A stretch of DNA of 64,000 nucleotides from Chitinophagaceae bacterium. Its GTDB lineage: Bacteria > Bacteroidota > Bacteroidia > Chitinophagales > Chitinophagaceae. The notes under the pieces were generated by a model that saw nothing but the letters and a program-made list of their open reading frames with translations, was not told the DNA's origin and made no database searches. Location of the stretch: assembly GCA_017853575.1 (NCBI GenBank), contig JAFMJI010000009.1:1-64000 (forward strand), written 5' to 3'. Positions 53,429 through 61,685 of the stretch are shown here, one piece after another (the first letter of the stretch is position 1; the number at the start of each line of letters is the position of its first letter). The position numbers and the translations under genes are program-made.

Positions 53429-54541
53429 TTAATTAGACATCAGTGGCATTGCGAGCATCAACAAATCTTCGTTTTCATCTTGTTCTACTGGTTTTATTAA
53501 ACCCGCCTTGGTTGGAGTAGACAACTCAACTTTTACTTCATCGCTTTCTGTGCCAGACAACATTTCAATTAAAAATCTTGCATTGAATGAAATAACAATG
53601 TCTTCTCCGTTGTATTGACAAGACATTCTTTCGTTTCCTTCGAAACTGAAGTCGACATCTTGTGCGGTTAACTGGAGTCCACTTCCTGAGATGTTCAGCG
53701 TTACAAGGTTTGTGCTCTTGTTGCTGAATATGCTTACGCGCCTTAGCGCAGATTGAAAATCTTGTCGACCAATGGTCATGCGATAAGGATTCTCTGCAGG
53801 GATAACAACTTTATAGTCTGGGAACCTCGCGTCCAACAAACGACAAGAAAGTTCAACAGTTCCGTGTGTAATAAATAAGTGATTGCTGTTGTATGAGATT
53901 GAGATTTCATCATCATTATCTGGCAAAGAAGTCTTCAGTAGGTTGAGCGGCTTCTTTGGAACAATGAAAGAATCTTGCTTAGGGCATTTTACATCTTTCA
54001 GTTTATAACGAACCAACCTGTGTGCATCAGTAGCAACAAAAGTAAGCCCCGCTTTTTCCAACTCAAAGTACACGCCAGTCATTGCAGGACGAAGATCGTC
54101 GTTGCTGACAGCGTAAATCGTTTTATTGATAGCGGTTAATAAAGAATGGCTACTAAGGGTGAAAGCAGATGTGCCATCTGCGGGTGGTTCTTTTGGAAAA
54201 TTATCTGGATTTTCACCCATCACTTTGTACTTACCGTTGTCGCTGGTGATTTCAATCCCAAAATTTTTATCAATATCAAAAGTCAATGGTTGATTCGGAA
54301 GGTTTTTAAGAGAGTCCATCAAAATTTTTGCAGGAATACAAACACGACCACTGTCCTTCGCCTCAATGTCGAGATGAATCTTCATCACAGTTTCCAAATC
54401 GGTTGCAACAACAGTAAGTTTGTTTTTTTCAATCTCAAAAAGGAAGTCCTCTAAAATTGGCAACACATTGTTTGATCCAATAACACCATTAATTTGTTGC
54501 AGTTGTTTTAGCAGGGCCGAAGAAGAAACAATAAATTTCAT
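53429..54541 (-). CDS. dnaN: DNA polymerase III beta subunit (sliding clamp)
   Basis: The 370-residue protein has the three-domain clamp pattern: MKFIVSSSALLKQLQQINGVI, KYKVMGENPDNFP, FVATDAHRLVRYK, LLDARFPDYKVVIP and a C-terminal LLMLAMPLMSN where most clamps end in a PMRL/PVR-type hydrophobic tail. Beta clamps tether the polymerase to DNA. dnaN is often next to oriC or dnaA; here dnaA is absent and dnaN lies 4 kb from the candidate origin. Confidence 0.96.
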   Translation of the reverse strand: MKFIVSSSALLKQLQQINGVIGSNNVLPILEDFLFEIEKNKLTVVATDLETVMKIHLDIEAKDSGRVCIPAKILMDSLKNLPNQPLTFDIDKNFGIEITSDNGKYKVMGENPDNFPKEPPADGTSAFTLSSHSLLTAINKTIYAVSNDDLRPAMTGVYFELEKAGLTFVATDAHRLVRYKLKDVKCPKQDSFIVPKKPLNLLKTSLPDNDDEISISYNSNHLFITHGTVELSCRLLDARFPDYKVVIPAENPYRMTIGRQDFQSALRRVSIFSNKSTNLVTLNISGSGLQLTAQDVDFSFEGNERMSCQYNGEDIVISFNARFLIEMLSGTESDEVKVELSTPTKAGLIKPVEQDENEDLLMLAMPLMSN

Positions 54542-54564
54542 AATCAGGTATGATTTGTATGAAG

Positions 54565-54572
54565 CAAATATA
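54565..54572 (-). promoter_or_regulatory. Putative -7 box of dnaN
   Basis: The minus strand reads TATATTTG, a perfect -7 match, with a leader of about 20 nt before ATG 54541. The -33 position is weak. Confidence 0.5.
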
Positions 54573-54686
54573 GTTTGACCAACACGAAATGAAGGGCTGA
54601 TTTTTCGACATTTTGGGCTAAAAACATTGTTATAATGTTGAAAACCGAATCACCAATATTTACGAAAGAGTAACTTGCCCCAGAGA

Positions 54687-55190
54687 ATGGAAAAGAAATC
54701 TTTTAAAAAACACTTAACTCCGGAGCAGGCCTATGTTAAAATCCGCCACTATTGTGCTTTTCAGGAAAGAACACATATTGAGGTAAAAACCAGGCTTTCT
54801 GGTATGGGAATTGGGTGGGCTCACGCAAATGAAATCGTTTCCAAACTTATTGAGGAGGGATTTTTGAACGAAGAAAGATTTGCAAAGGCTTTTGTGGGCG
54901 GAAAGTTCAGAATCAAGGGTTGGGGAAAGAAAAAAATTGAAGCAGAGCTCAAGAAAAAAGGCATTTCATCATATAGTATTCAGAAAGCCATTCGCGAGGA
55001 AATAGATGTTGCTGATTATGAAAGCACTTTGCTAAAGATCATGAAGAAAAAGTGGGCATCTATCAAAGGGCAAGGAATAACAAGCTATGTCAAACAGGCA
55101 AAAACAAGACAATATTTTTTATCAAGGGGATATGAAAATGCTGTGATCAGCAAAATCATGAAGGGCATCATAGAATCAGAAAAGGATTAA
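54687..55190 (+). CDS. recX: Regulatory protein RecX
   Basis: The helical repeats HYCAFQERTHIEVKTRLSGMGI, LIEEGFLNEERFAKAFVGGKFRIKGWGKKKIEAELKKKGIS are the RecX signature. RecX modulates RecA filaments. ATG 54687 is preferred over the TTG four codons upstream. A possible promoter is TTTG (54612-54615), 17 bp, TAATGTTG (54633-54640). The nitrilase gene follows after 9 bp. Confidence 0.92.
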   Translation: MEKKSFKKHLTPEQAYVKIRHYCAFQERTHIEVKTRLSGMGIGWAHANEIVSKLIEEGFLNEERFAKAFVGGKFRIKGWGKKKIEAELKKKGISSYSIQKAIREEIDVADYESTLLKIMKKKWASIKGQGITSYVKQAKTRQYFLSRGYENAVISKIMKGIIESEKD

Positions 55191-55199
55191 TTTTAATTT

Positions 55200-56003
55200 A
55201 TGGAATCACTAAGGCTTTCTTTGATACAAACCAATCTGATTTGGGAAGACAAGCAATCAAATTTGAAAAATTTCGAAGAAAAAATTTCCACTATTCAGGA
55301 GCCAACAAATATTGTTGTACTTCCCGAAATGTTTTCAACCGGATTTAGCATGCAACCGGAAAAGCTTGCGGAAAGCATGGACGGCGAAACGGTTGAGTGG
55401 ATGAAAGAAATTGCTTTGAAAAAAAATATAATATTAACGGGTAGTGTCATTATCAAAGAAGACGATCAGTTTTTTAACAGACTGCTATGGGTTTTACCGA
55501 ATGGACAGGTTGGACAATATAACAAGCGTCACTGTTTTTCATTGGCGGGTGAAGACCAACACTATGCTCCCGGTTCGAAAAGAGCCATTGCAACAGTCGG
55601 CGGATGGAGAATCAATTTGCAAATTTGTTATGATTTAAGATTTCCTGTTTGGGCAAGACAACAATTGCAACAAGATGAGGAAGGAGTGTACCCCGAATAT
55701 GATGTTTTGATGTATGTAGCAAACTGGCCAGCATCAAGAAGTCATGCCTGGAAAACACTACTAACAGCAAGGGCAATTGAAAACCAATCTTATGTTATTG
55801 GTGTAAACCGCATTGGTGCTGACGGAAATGGAACCGAACACGCTGGAGATTCAATGGCAATAGATCCCTTGGGAGAAGTGTTGTATCGTGCCGATGATAA
55901 AGATGAAGTACATACAGTTTGTCTGCAAAAAGAATCACTAGACAAAGTAAGAGAGCGTTTTCCTTTCTGGAGCGACGCAGATTCTTTTTTTATTTCGGAG
56001 TGA
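55200..56003 (+). CDS. Nitrilase-family amidohydrolase (omega-amidase-like, YafV)
   Basis: The catalytic triad is visible as E43 (LPEMFSTGF), K109 (YNKRHCFSLAGE) and C143 (QICYDLRFP), with the omega-amidase-type FSLAGEDQHY segment. Relatives such as YafV hydrolyse 2-oxoglutaramate or 2-oxosuccinamate produced by glutamine or asparagine transaminases, and accompany methionine salvage aminotransferases. A possible partner is the aminotransferase at 19448. Confidence 0.91.
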   Translation: MESLRLSLIQTNLIWEDKQSNLKNFEEKISTIQEPTNIVVLPEMFSTGFSMQPEKLAESMDGETVEWMKEIALKKNIILTGSVIIKEDDQFFNRLLWVLPNGQVGQYNKRHCFSLAGEDQHYAPGSKRAIATVGGWRINLQICYDLRFPVWARQQLQQDEEGVYPEYDVLMYVANWPASRSHAWKTLLTARAIENQSYVIGVNRIGADGNGTEHAGDSMAIDPLGEVLYRADDKDEVHTVCLQKESLDKVRERFPFWSDADSFFISE

Positions 56004-56004
56004 T

Positions 56005-57036
56005 TTATTTTTTAAATGCATTCCAGCCTTGTGCGGTTACATCAAAGGTGTTGCCACCTTTTGTTTTGATCTTTGCTCCCTGATCTGCTTCGGTGATGTA
56101 TCCAATTACACTGATTTGCTCATTCAGCGTTAGTTTTTCATAATCATCCTGCTTGATGGTAAAAAGCAACTCATAGTCTTCTCCCCCACTCAGTGCACAT
56201 GCGGTAGGATCAATTTCAAATTTATAAGCAGCATTTCTAGCGTCTTCTGCAACCGGAATTTTTTCTTCATAGATCACACAACCTACTCCACTTTTTTCGC
56301 AGATATGTAAAATTTCAGAACTCAATCCATCGCTTATGTCCATCATAGATGTTGGTAACACTTGTTGTTGCTCTAAAAACTCAACAATGTCTTTTCTTGC
56401 TTTTGGTTTCAACAATCTTCCAATGACATACGACTCGTTTTCAAGATCGGGCTGCACCTGAGGAGATTCTAAAAATATTTTTTTCTCTCTTTCTAAAAAA
56501 AGCAAGCCAATGTATGCACCACCAAGATCTCCTGAAACACAGATCAGATCTCCTTTTTGAGCAGTGGATCTTTTGACAACGCTATCCTCATTTACTTCGC
56601 CAATGGCAGTAACAGAAATTATAAAACCTTTTTGAGAAGCTGAAGTATCTCCGCCAATCAAATCAACCCCATATTCTTGACAAGCGATATAAACACCCTC
56701 ATAAAATTCTTCAAGCGCCTCTACACTTACCTTGCTGCTAACCCCTATGCTCATTGTGATTTGTGTTGGGGTTGCATTCATTGCATATACATCACTCAAG
56801 TTAACCACAACAGATTTATATCCGAGGTGTTTCAAAGGAGTATAGGCTAAGTCGAAATGAACGCCTTCTAATAATAAATCAGTTGTAACAACAGTTTGTT
56901 TTCCAAAGTGATCAATCACCGCAGCGTCATCACCAACGCCCAAAATAGATGAAGCGTTTTGGAGTTCAATATTTTTTGTGAGGTGATGAATCAAACCGAA
57001 TTCACCATAATCATTTACTTCCGTTCTGTTCGACAT
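56005..57036 (-). CDS. thiL: Thiamine-monophosphate kinase
   Basis: ATP- and metal-binding motifs of ThiL are present: GEFGLIHHL, GVGDDAAVI, TTDLLLEGVHFDL, GGDTSASQKG and DISDGLSSEILHICE, with a final ALSGGEDYELLFT. It phosphorylates thiamine phosphate to the diphosphate. The inositol monophosphatase gene is 6 bp upstream on the same strand. Confidence 0.95.
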   Translation of the reverse strand: MSNRTEVNDYGEFGLIHHLTKNIELQNASSILGVGDDAAVIDHFGKQTVVTTDLLLEGVHFDLAYTPLKHLGYKSVVVNLSDVYAMNATPTQITMSIGVSSKVSVEALEEFYEGVYIACQEYGVDLIGGDTSASQKGFIISVTAIGEVNEDSVVKRSTAQKGDLICVSGDLGGAYIGLLFLEREKKIFLESPQVQPDLENESYVIGRLLKPKARKDIVEFLEQQQVLPTSMMDISDGLSSEILHICEKSGVGCVIYEEKIPVAEDARNAAYKFEIDPTACALSGGEDYELLFTIKQDDYEKLTLNEQISVIGYITEADQGAKIKTKGGNTFDVTAQGWNAFKK

Positions 57037-57042
57037 AATATT

Positions 57043-57819
57043 TTATTGATGCGTATTTGAAATCCATTTCAACAGTTCATCGTGAATTTTTCTATTGGTA
57101 GCAACCAGGTGTGGCTGATAAGGAGAATAATAATCACCTTTAAAATCTGTTACTTTCCCACCTGCTTCTTCTACCATCAAAAAACCAGCTGCACTATCCC
57201 AAGCCTGCAACTTGTGTTCATAGTATCCATCAAATCTTCCTGCAGCTACCCAACAAAGATCGATTGCTGCAGAACCCAAACGCCGAACAGGAATACCTTC
57301 TCTGATCAATCTTCCAAAAACTTCAAGAGGACCGTTTTCACTGTTTAAGTAAGAATAAGGAAATCCGGTTACCAAACACGCATGTTTAACTTGGTGTTGA
57401 TCACTCACATGAATTCGATGATCATTTAAATAGGCGCCATTATTTTTTTCTGCAAAGAAAAATTCGTCGAGCATCGGGTTGTATACCGCACCCATGATGA
57501 TGACGCCATCTTTTTCTATTGCAATGCTTACACAGCAAAGTGGAATTCCGTTTGCAAAATTTACTGTTCCATCAATGGGATCAATGATCCATTTATAGGA
57601 GGAGTCCATCTCCAATGCTCCGATTTCCTCACTTAAGATATAATGATCTGGAAATGATTCGCGGATGATATTCATAATCAATGCTTCAGAAGCTTTATCA
57701 ACTTCTGTTACAAGATTATTGGGACCCTCTTTGTGTTCGATGAGAAACTTGCTGTTTATTTTTTCCTTGATGAGAGCACCAGAGGCTTTAGCAGCCTTGA
57801 TGAGCGTGGGTTTTAACAT
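57043..57819 (-). CDS. Inositol monophosphatase family protein
   Basis: The metal motifs EEIGALE, WIIDPIDGTVNFANGIP and AWDSAAGFLMVEEAGGKVTD identify the inositol monophosphatase/SuhB family. It may act on inositol phosphate or other small phosphate esters, or like SuhB in rRNA transcription. It is the first gene of a pair with thiL. A heptanucleotide array separates it from the upstream GMC gene. Confidence 0.92.
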   Translation of the reverse strand: MLKPTLIKAAKASGALIKEKINSKFLIEHKEGPNNLVTEVDKASEALIMNIIRESFPDHYILSEEIGALEMDSSYKWIIDPIDGTVNFANGIPLCCVSIAIEKDGVIIMGAVYNPMLDEFFFAEKNNGAYLNDHRIHVSDQHQVKHACLVTGFPYSYLNSENGPLEVFGRLIREGIPVRRLGSAAIDLCWVAAGRFDGYYEHKLQAWDSAAGFLMVEEAGGKVTDFKGDYYSPYQPHLVATNRKIHDELLKWISNTHQ

Positions 57820-57843
57820 GTGTCAAAGGTACTACATGTTATT

Positions 57844-57892
57844 GTTAACTGTCAACCGCCAACTGTTAACAGTTAACGGTTGACGGTTAATG
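57844..57892. repeat. Heptanucleotide tandem array (7 units)
   Basis: Seven consecutive 7-bp units (GTTAACT, GTCAACC, GCCAACT, GTTAACA, GTTAACG, GTTGACG, GTTAATG) fill the gap between the phosphatase start and the GMC stop. Units of both orientations allow a hairpin around the centre. Confidence 0.85.
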
Positions 57893-57896
57893 TTAA

Positions 57897-59585
57897 TTAT
57901 AAGTTTCCTTTTTTCAACTCACTTACGGCAAAGTCTGCAGCACGCGCAGTCATTGCCATATAGGTAAGAGAAGGATTCACGCAGTTCGCAGATGTCATGA
58001 ATGCGCCGTCTGTAACGAATACATTCTTTGCATCCCAAACCTGATTGAATTTATTCAATACTGAATTTTTAGGATCTGTTCCCATTCTTGCAGTACCCAT
58101 TTCATGAATACCACGACCAGGAGTACCATCACCATCAACACCTTTCACGTTTTTCAATCCTGCAGCTTCCAGCATTTCAACACCATCGTTCAACATGTCT
58201 TTACGCATGTTCAACTCATTTTGTTTCAGTTCACAATCGATGGCCAACACATTCAATCCCCATTTGTCTTTCTTGGTTTTATCCAGTGTTACTTTGTTTT
58301 CGTGGTATGGAAGAATTTCACCGAAACCACCCATTCCAACTTGCCATGAACCAGGTTCAGTGAGCAATTCTTTCAATTCAACACCAACATTGTATTCGGC
58401 AATATTTCTGTTCCAGTTTTCACGGTTTCCTTGTCCCTGATATCCAAAGCCTCTGATATAATCTCTCTTCTCACCATTCAAATTTCTGAAACGAGGAATA
58501 TAAAAACCGTTTGGACGGCGACCGAAATAATATTTGTCTTCATAACCCTCTGCTTTTCCGGTAATACGAACACCCAAGTGATGATCCATCAGATTGTGTC
58601 CTAGCTGATCGCTTGAACTACCGAGTCCACCAGGAAACACATCAGTTGCAGAGTTCAACAAGATCCATGTGCTGTTTAATGTAGAAGCGTTGAGGAATAC
58701 AATCTTTGCTTTGTATTCATATGTTTTATTTGTTTCTGCATCCAACACTTCAACACCTGTTGCACGTTGGGTGTCTTTGTCGTACAATACTTTTGTAACA
58801 ATTGAAAACGGACGAAGTGTAAGATTGCCGGTTTTCATTGCTGCAGGAAGTGTTGAAGACTGTGTGCTGAAATATCCACCAAATGGACAACCCAAAGAAC
58901 ATTTATTTCTGAACTGGCAATTGGTTCTGCCGGGAAGTGGCTTGGTGATGTTGGCAGTTCTTCCGATGATGACATGTCTTTGCCCTTTGAAATGTTCTTT
59001 GATTCTGGCCGCTACATCTTTTTCAAGACAAGTCAAATCCATTGGCGGCATAAACTTTCCATCTGGAAGAACATCTAATCCTTCTTTTGATCCGCTGATT
59101 CCAGCGAAAGTTTCAACATAATCATACCAAGGTGCAATCTCTTTATAGCGAATTGGCCAATCTGTTCCGATGCCGTCTTTTGCATTGGCTTCAAAATCGT
59201 TGTTGCTCCAGCGATAGCTTTGACGACCCCACATCAGTGATCTTCCACCAACATGGTACCCACGGAACCAGTCGAATCTTTTTATTTCTGTATACGGGCA
59301 CTCCCAGTCTTTCACCCAATAGTTGAGGTTTGTTTCACTCAATGGGTAGTCGCGTTTCAGTACAGGATATTTTTCAATCATTTCCTGTGTTCTTCCTCCA
59401 CGGTGTGGAAAATCCCATGGATCTTTTGTTGCGTTTACATAGTCTTTAACGTGTTCAATGTTTTCACCTCTTTCGAGCATGATCACCTTAAGTCCTTTTT
59501 CAGTTAATTCTTTGGCAGCCCAACCACCACTGATTCCTGATCCTACAACAATCGCGTCATAAACATTTGATTCTGGCATATGCAT
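57897..59585 (-). CDS. GMC-family FAD-dependent oxidoreductase, complete
   Basis: The 562-residue protein starts with the FAD Rossmann motif VVGSGISGGWAAKELTEKG (about 14-32) and ends with HEMGTARMGTDPK and a conserved NPSLTYMAMTARAA. It carries the same CX5CX3C cluster (CQFRNKC, GC) as the paralogue at the left edge. Such enzymes oxidise sugars or glycosides, often handing electrons to a cytochrome c; the sugar-type MFS, Gfo/Idh and TIM-barrel genes across the divergent gap suggest sugar oxidation (inference). No Tat signal is visible at this N-terminus. Confidence 0.93.
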   Translation of the reverse strand: MHMPESNVYDAIVVGSGISGGWAAKELTEKGLKVIMLERGENIEHVKDYVNATKDPWDFPHRGGRTQEMIEKYPVLKRDYPLSETNLNYWVKDWECPYTEIKRFDWFRGYHVGGRSLMWGRQSYRWSNNDFEANAKDGIGTDWPIRYKEIAPWYDYVETFAGISGSKEGLDVLPDGKFMPPMDLTCLEKDVAARIKEHFKGQRHVIIGRTANITKPLPGRTNCQFRNKCSLGCPFGGYFSTQSSTLPAAMKTGNLTLRPFSIVTKVLYDKDTQRATGVEVLDAETNKTYEYKAKIVFLNASTLNSTWILLNSATDVFPGGLGSSSDQLGHNLMDHHLGVRITGKAEGYEDKYYFGRRPNGFYIPRFRNLNGEKRDYIRGFGYQGQGNRENWNRNIAEYNVGVELKELLTEPGSWQVGMGGFGEILPYHENKVTLDKTKKDKWGLNVLAIDCELKQNELNMRKDMLNDGVEMLEAAGLKNVKGVDGDGTPGRGIHEMGTARMGTDPKNSVLNKFNQVWDAKNVFVTDGAFMTSANCVNPSLTYMAMTARAADFAVSELKKGNL

Positions 59586-59636
59586 TTATTATGGTAACGA
59601 ATTTAATGAATAAATAAATTTAAAATGCACAAAAAA

Positions 59637-60152
59637 CTAATCATATTGCCTGAACCCAATTCTTTCTCTTGGCGGATTTGGTTTGTGAATGAGCTGTTTC
59701 AAAGCCTCAAAAATTACTTTTATATCATCTTGATGATGGTTTACTTTGTTCTCCAGTTCTTCTAGCTTCAATAAAACTTCTTTATTGGCTATTGCCAACT
59801 CTTTCATTCGGCTAAAGACACGAATTATTTCAATGTTTACTGCAATAGCAGTACTGCTATTTAGCACACTAGATAACATCGCTACGCCTTGTTCAGTAAA
59901 AGCCATTGGTGGGTAGCGAAATATTACTTGTTTAAAGGTGCCAATTTGGCACCTTAAGATTTCAAGCTCTTCTTTGTTTAATACAAACATAAAGTCAGCA
60001 GGAAATCGCTCTATATTTCGTTTGACCTGTCTTTTCATTTGTTTCGTTTCAATCTTGTATAGTTCTGCCAGTTCAAAATCAATCATAACCTTTACCCCAC
60101 GGATGATATAAATTCTTTGAATAATTTTTTCATTAACAACCTCAAGTTTCAT
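59637..60152 (-). CDS. ORF6N-domain protein (phage-type DNA-binding)
   Basis: The ORF6N domain is at residues about 7-90: IIQRIYIIRGVKVMIDFELAELYKIETKQMKRQVKRNIERFPADFMF, then MAFTEQGVAMLSSVL. A helical C-terminal half with a coiled coil follows. ORF6N proteins are common in phages and as lone bacterial genes and are thought to bind DNA. ATG 60152 is preferred over the long upstream frame extension. It sits alone between the GMC and sugar-transport genes. Confidence 0.88.
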   Translation of the reverse strand: MKLEVVNEKIIQRIYIIRGVKVMIDFELAELYKIETKQMKRQVKRNIERFPADFMFVLNKEELEILRCQIGTFKQVIFRYPPMAFTEQGVAMLSSVLNSSTAIAVNIEIIRVFSRMKELAIANKEVLLKLEELENKVNHHQDDIKVIFEALKQLIHKPNPPRERIGFRQYD

Positions 60153-60302
60153 GTGTGATATATTTATTCTTTGATTTAAAAGATTTGAAGTGAAATAAAA
60201 TTCAAAGAATAAAAAAGTGTTTTTCATCTGTATGCAGGATAAATACACATTCAGGTTTATTGTCTTGCCTGATGTAGGGTTTAAAAATGCAACAATTGAA
60301 AA

Positions 60303-60334
60303 TTTGGTTAAGAAAATAAGTTTAGTTAGTTTTC
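60303..60334 (+). promoter_or_regulatory. Putative promoter of the MFS gene
   Basis: TTTG (60303-60306), 20 bp, TAGTTTTC (60327-60334) is a -33/-7 pair with one mismatch, 48 bp before ATG 60383. Confidence 0.35.
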
Positions 60335-60382
60335 ATTAAGCGTTTTAGCTTAGCCATTCATTTTAAACCAAAAACAAAAACG

Positions 60383-61588
60383 ATGAGCCAGCCAATCAAT
60401 GCAAACCGACTCTTCTATGCGAGTTGTTTTGCACTCATTACAACGGCCTTTTCTTTCAGTATTAGAGCCGGCATCCTAACACAATTGGGAACACAACTCA
60501 ATCTTGACCCTGTTCAACTCGGTCATATCAACCAAATGTGGTTCCTTGGTTTTCCGCTTTCTATGATCATTGGTGGAATTTTTTACCAACAAATCGGTCC
60601 GAAGCTGATCATGCAAGTGGCTCTGGTAGCGCATTTGGTGGGAATTCTTACAACCATTTATGCAACCAGTTACAACGTATTGCTGATTTCTACATTGTTC
60701 ATCGGAGTAGGAAACGGATGTACCGAAGCAGCTTGTAATCCAATGATTGCGGATTCATATACCGGTAATGAGTTCCACAGCAAACTGAATAAGTTCCACA
60801 TGTGGTTTCCAGGTGGAATTGTGTTGGGCTCACTGATTTCAAAATTCATGACAGATGCCAACATGAGCTGGCAAGCACAAATCTGGGTGATATTGATTCC
60901 TACTATTATATATGCAATTCTTTTCTTCGGACAAACATTTCCAAAATCAAAAGCTGCCGAAACAAATATTGTTGCAAACTTCAAAGCGATCCTCAATCCC
61001 CTTTATTTATTCATGGCTTGTTGCATGGCGCTTACTGCTATTTCAGAATTCGGACCACAACAATGGGTTGGACCCATCCTTGCAAAAGCAGGTGCGAGTC
61101 CAATGCTGATTCTTGCCCTGGTAACTGGATTGATGGCAGTGGGAAGATATTTTGCAGGACCATTGGTTGAAAAACTCAACACCGTTGGTGTGTTGTTGGG
61201 ATCAGCCATTTTTGGAGTCATCGGAATTTATATGCTCAGTACCATGAGCGGAAACATGCTCTATGTTGCAGCAGTGTTCTATGCTTTGGGAATTTGCTAT
61301 TTCTGGCCGAATATGTTGGGCTTTGTTGGATCAAGACTTCCAGAAACAGGCGCATTGGGATTGTCAATTATGGGTGGAATAGGAATGTTTTCCTCTTCAA
61401 TGTTCCAACCAGTGATTGGGGGATGGATCAAAGACAACAAGGTAGTTGCTGAGACACAAGGTCTTGTAGGGGATGCAGCTGATTTGGCAGCAGGACAAAT
61501 GACTTTATCCAACATGTTGTTGTTCCCTGCAATCTTGATAGTAGCATTCTTAGGATTATACTTCTTTTCAAGAAAAAAAGCGGCATAA
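60383..61588 (+). CDS. MFS transporter (sugar-type)
   Basis: The 401-residue protein has about 12 membrane helices and MFS features such as NQMWFLGFPLSMIIGGIFYQQIGPK and GVGNGCTEAACNPMIAD. It is likely a sugar or oligosaccharide transporter given the downstream Gfo/Idh and isomerase genes. A strong terminator follows its stop, so it may be transcribed apart from them. Confidence 0.9.
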   Translation: MSQPINANRLFYASCFALITTAFSFSIRAGILTQLGTQLNLDPVQLGHINQMWFLGFPLSMIIGGIFYQQIGPKLIMQVALVAHLVGILTTIYATSYNVLLISTLFIGVGNGCTEAACNPMIADSYTGNEFHSKLNKFHMWFPGGIVLGSLISKFMTDANMSWQAQIWVILIPTIIYAILFFGQTFPKSKAAETNIVANFKAILNPLYLFMACCMALTAISEFGPQQWVGPILAKAGASPMLILALVTGLMAVGRYFAGPLVEKLNTVGVLLGSAIFGVIGIYMLSTMSGNMLYVAAVFYALGICYFWPNMLGFVGSRLPETGALGLSIMGGIGMFSSSMFQPVIGGWIKDNKVVAETQGLVGDAADLAAGQMTLSNMLLFPAILIVAFLGLYFFSRKKAA

Positions 61589-61610
61589 AAACGCTCTGTA
61601 TAAATTTCAT

Positions 61611-61638
61611 AGAGGGGGCATTTGTCCCCTCTTTTTTT
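61611..61638 (+). terminator. Rho-independent terminator after MFS gene
   Basis: Stem AGAGGGG (61611-61617), 8-base loop, stem CCCCTCT (61626-61632) and a run of T up to 61638. This is a textbook intrinsic terminator. Confidence 0.85.
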
Positions 61639-61685
61639 GTACTTTTAAAAGCTCATTTTTCTTTGTACAATTTCAAGCAAAATAT

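Noticed and set aside
58669-59121. A 150-codon open frame on the plus strand inside the GMC gene
   Set aside because: It is antisense to a well-conserved protein and its translation shows no family resemblance or start context.
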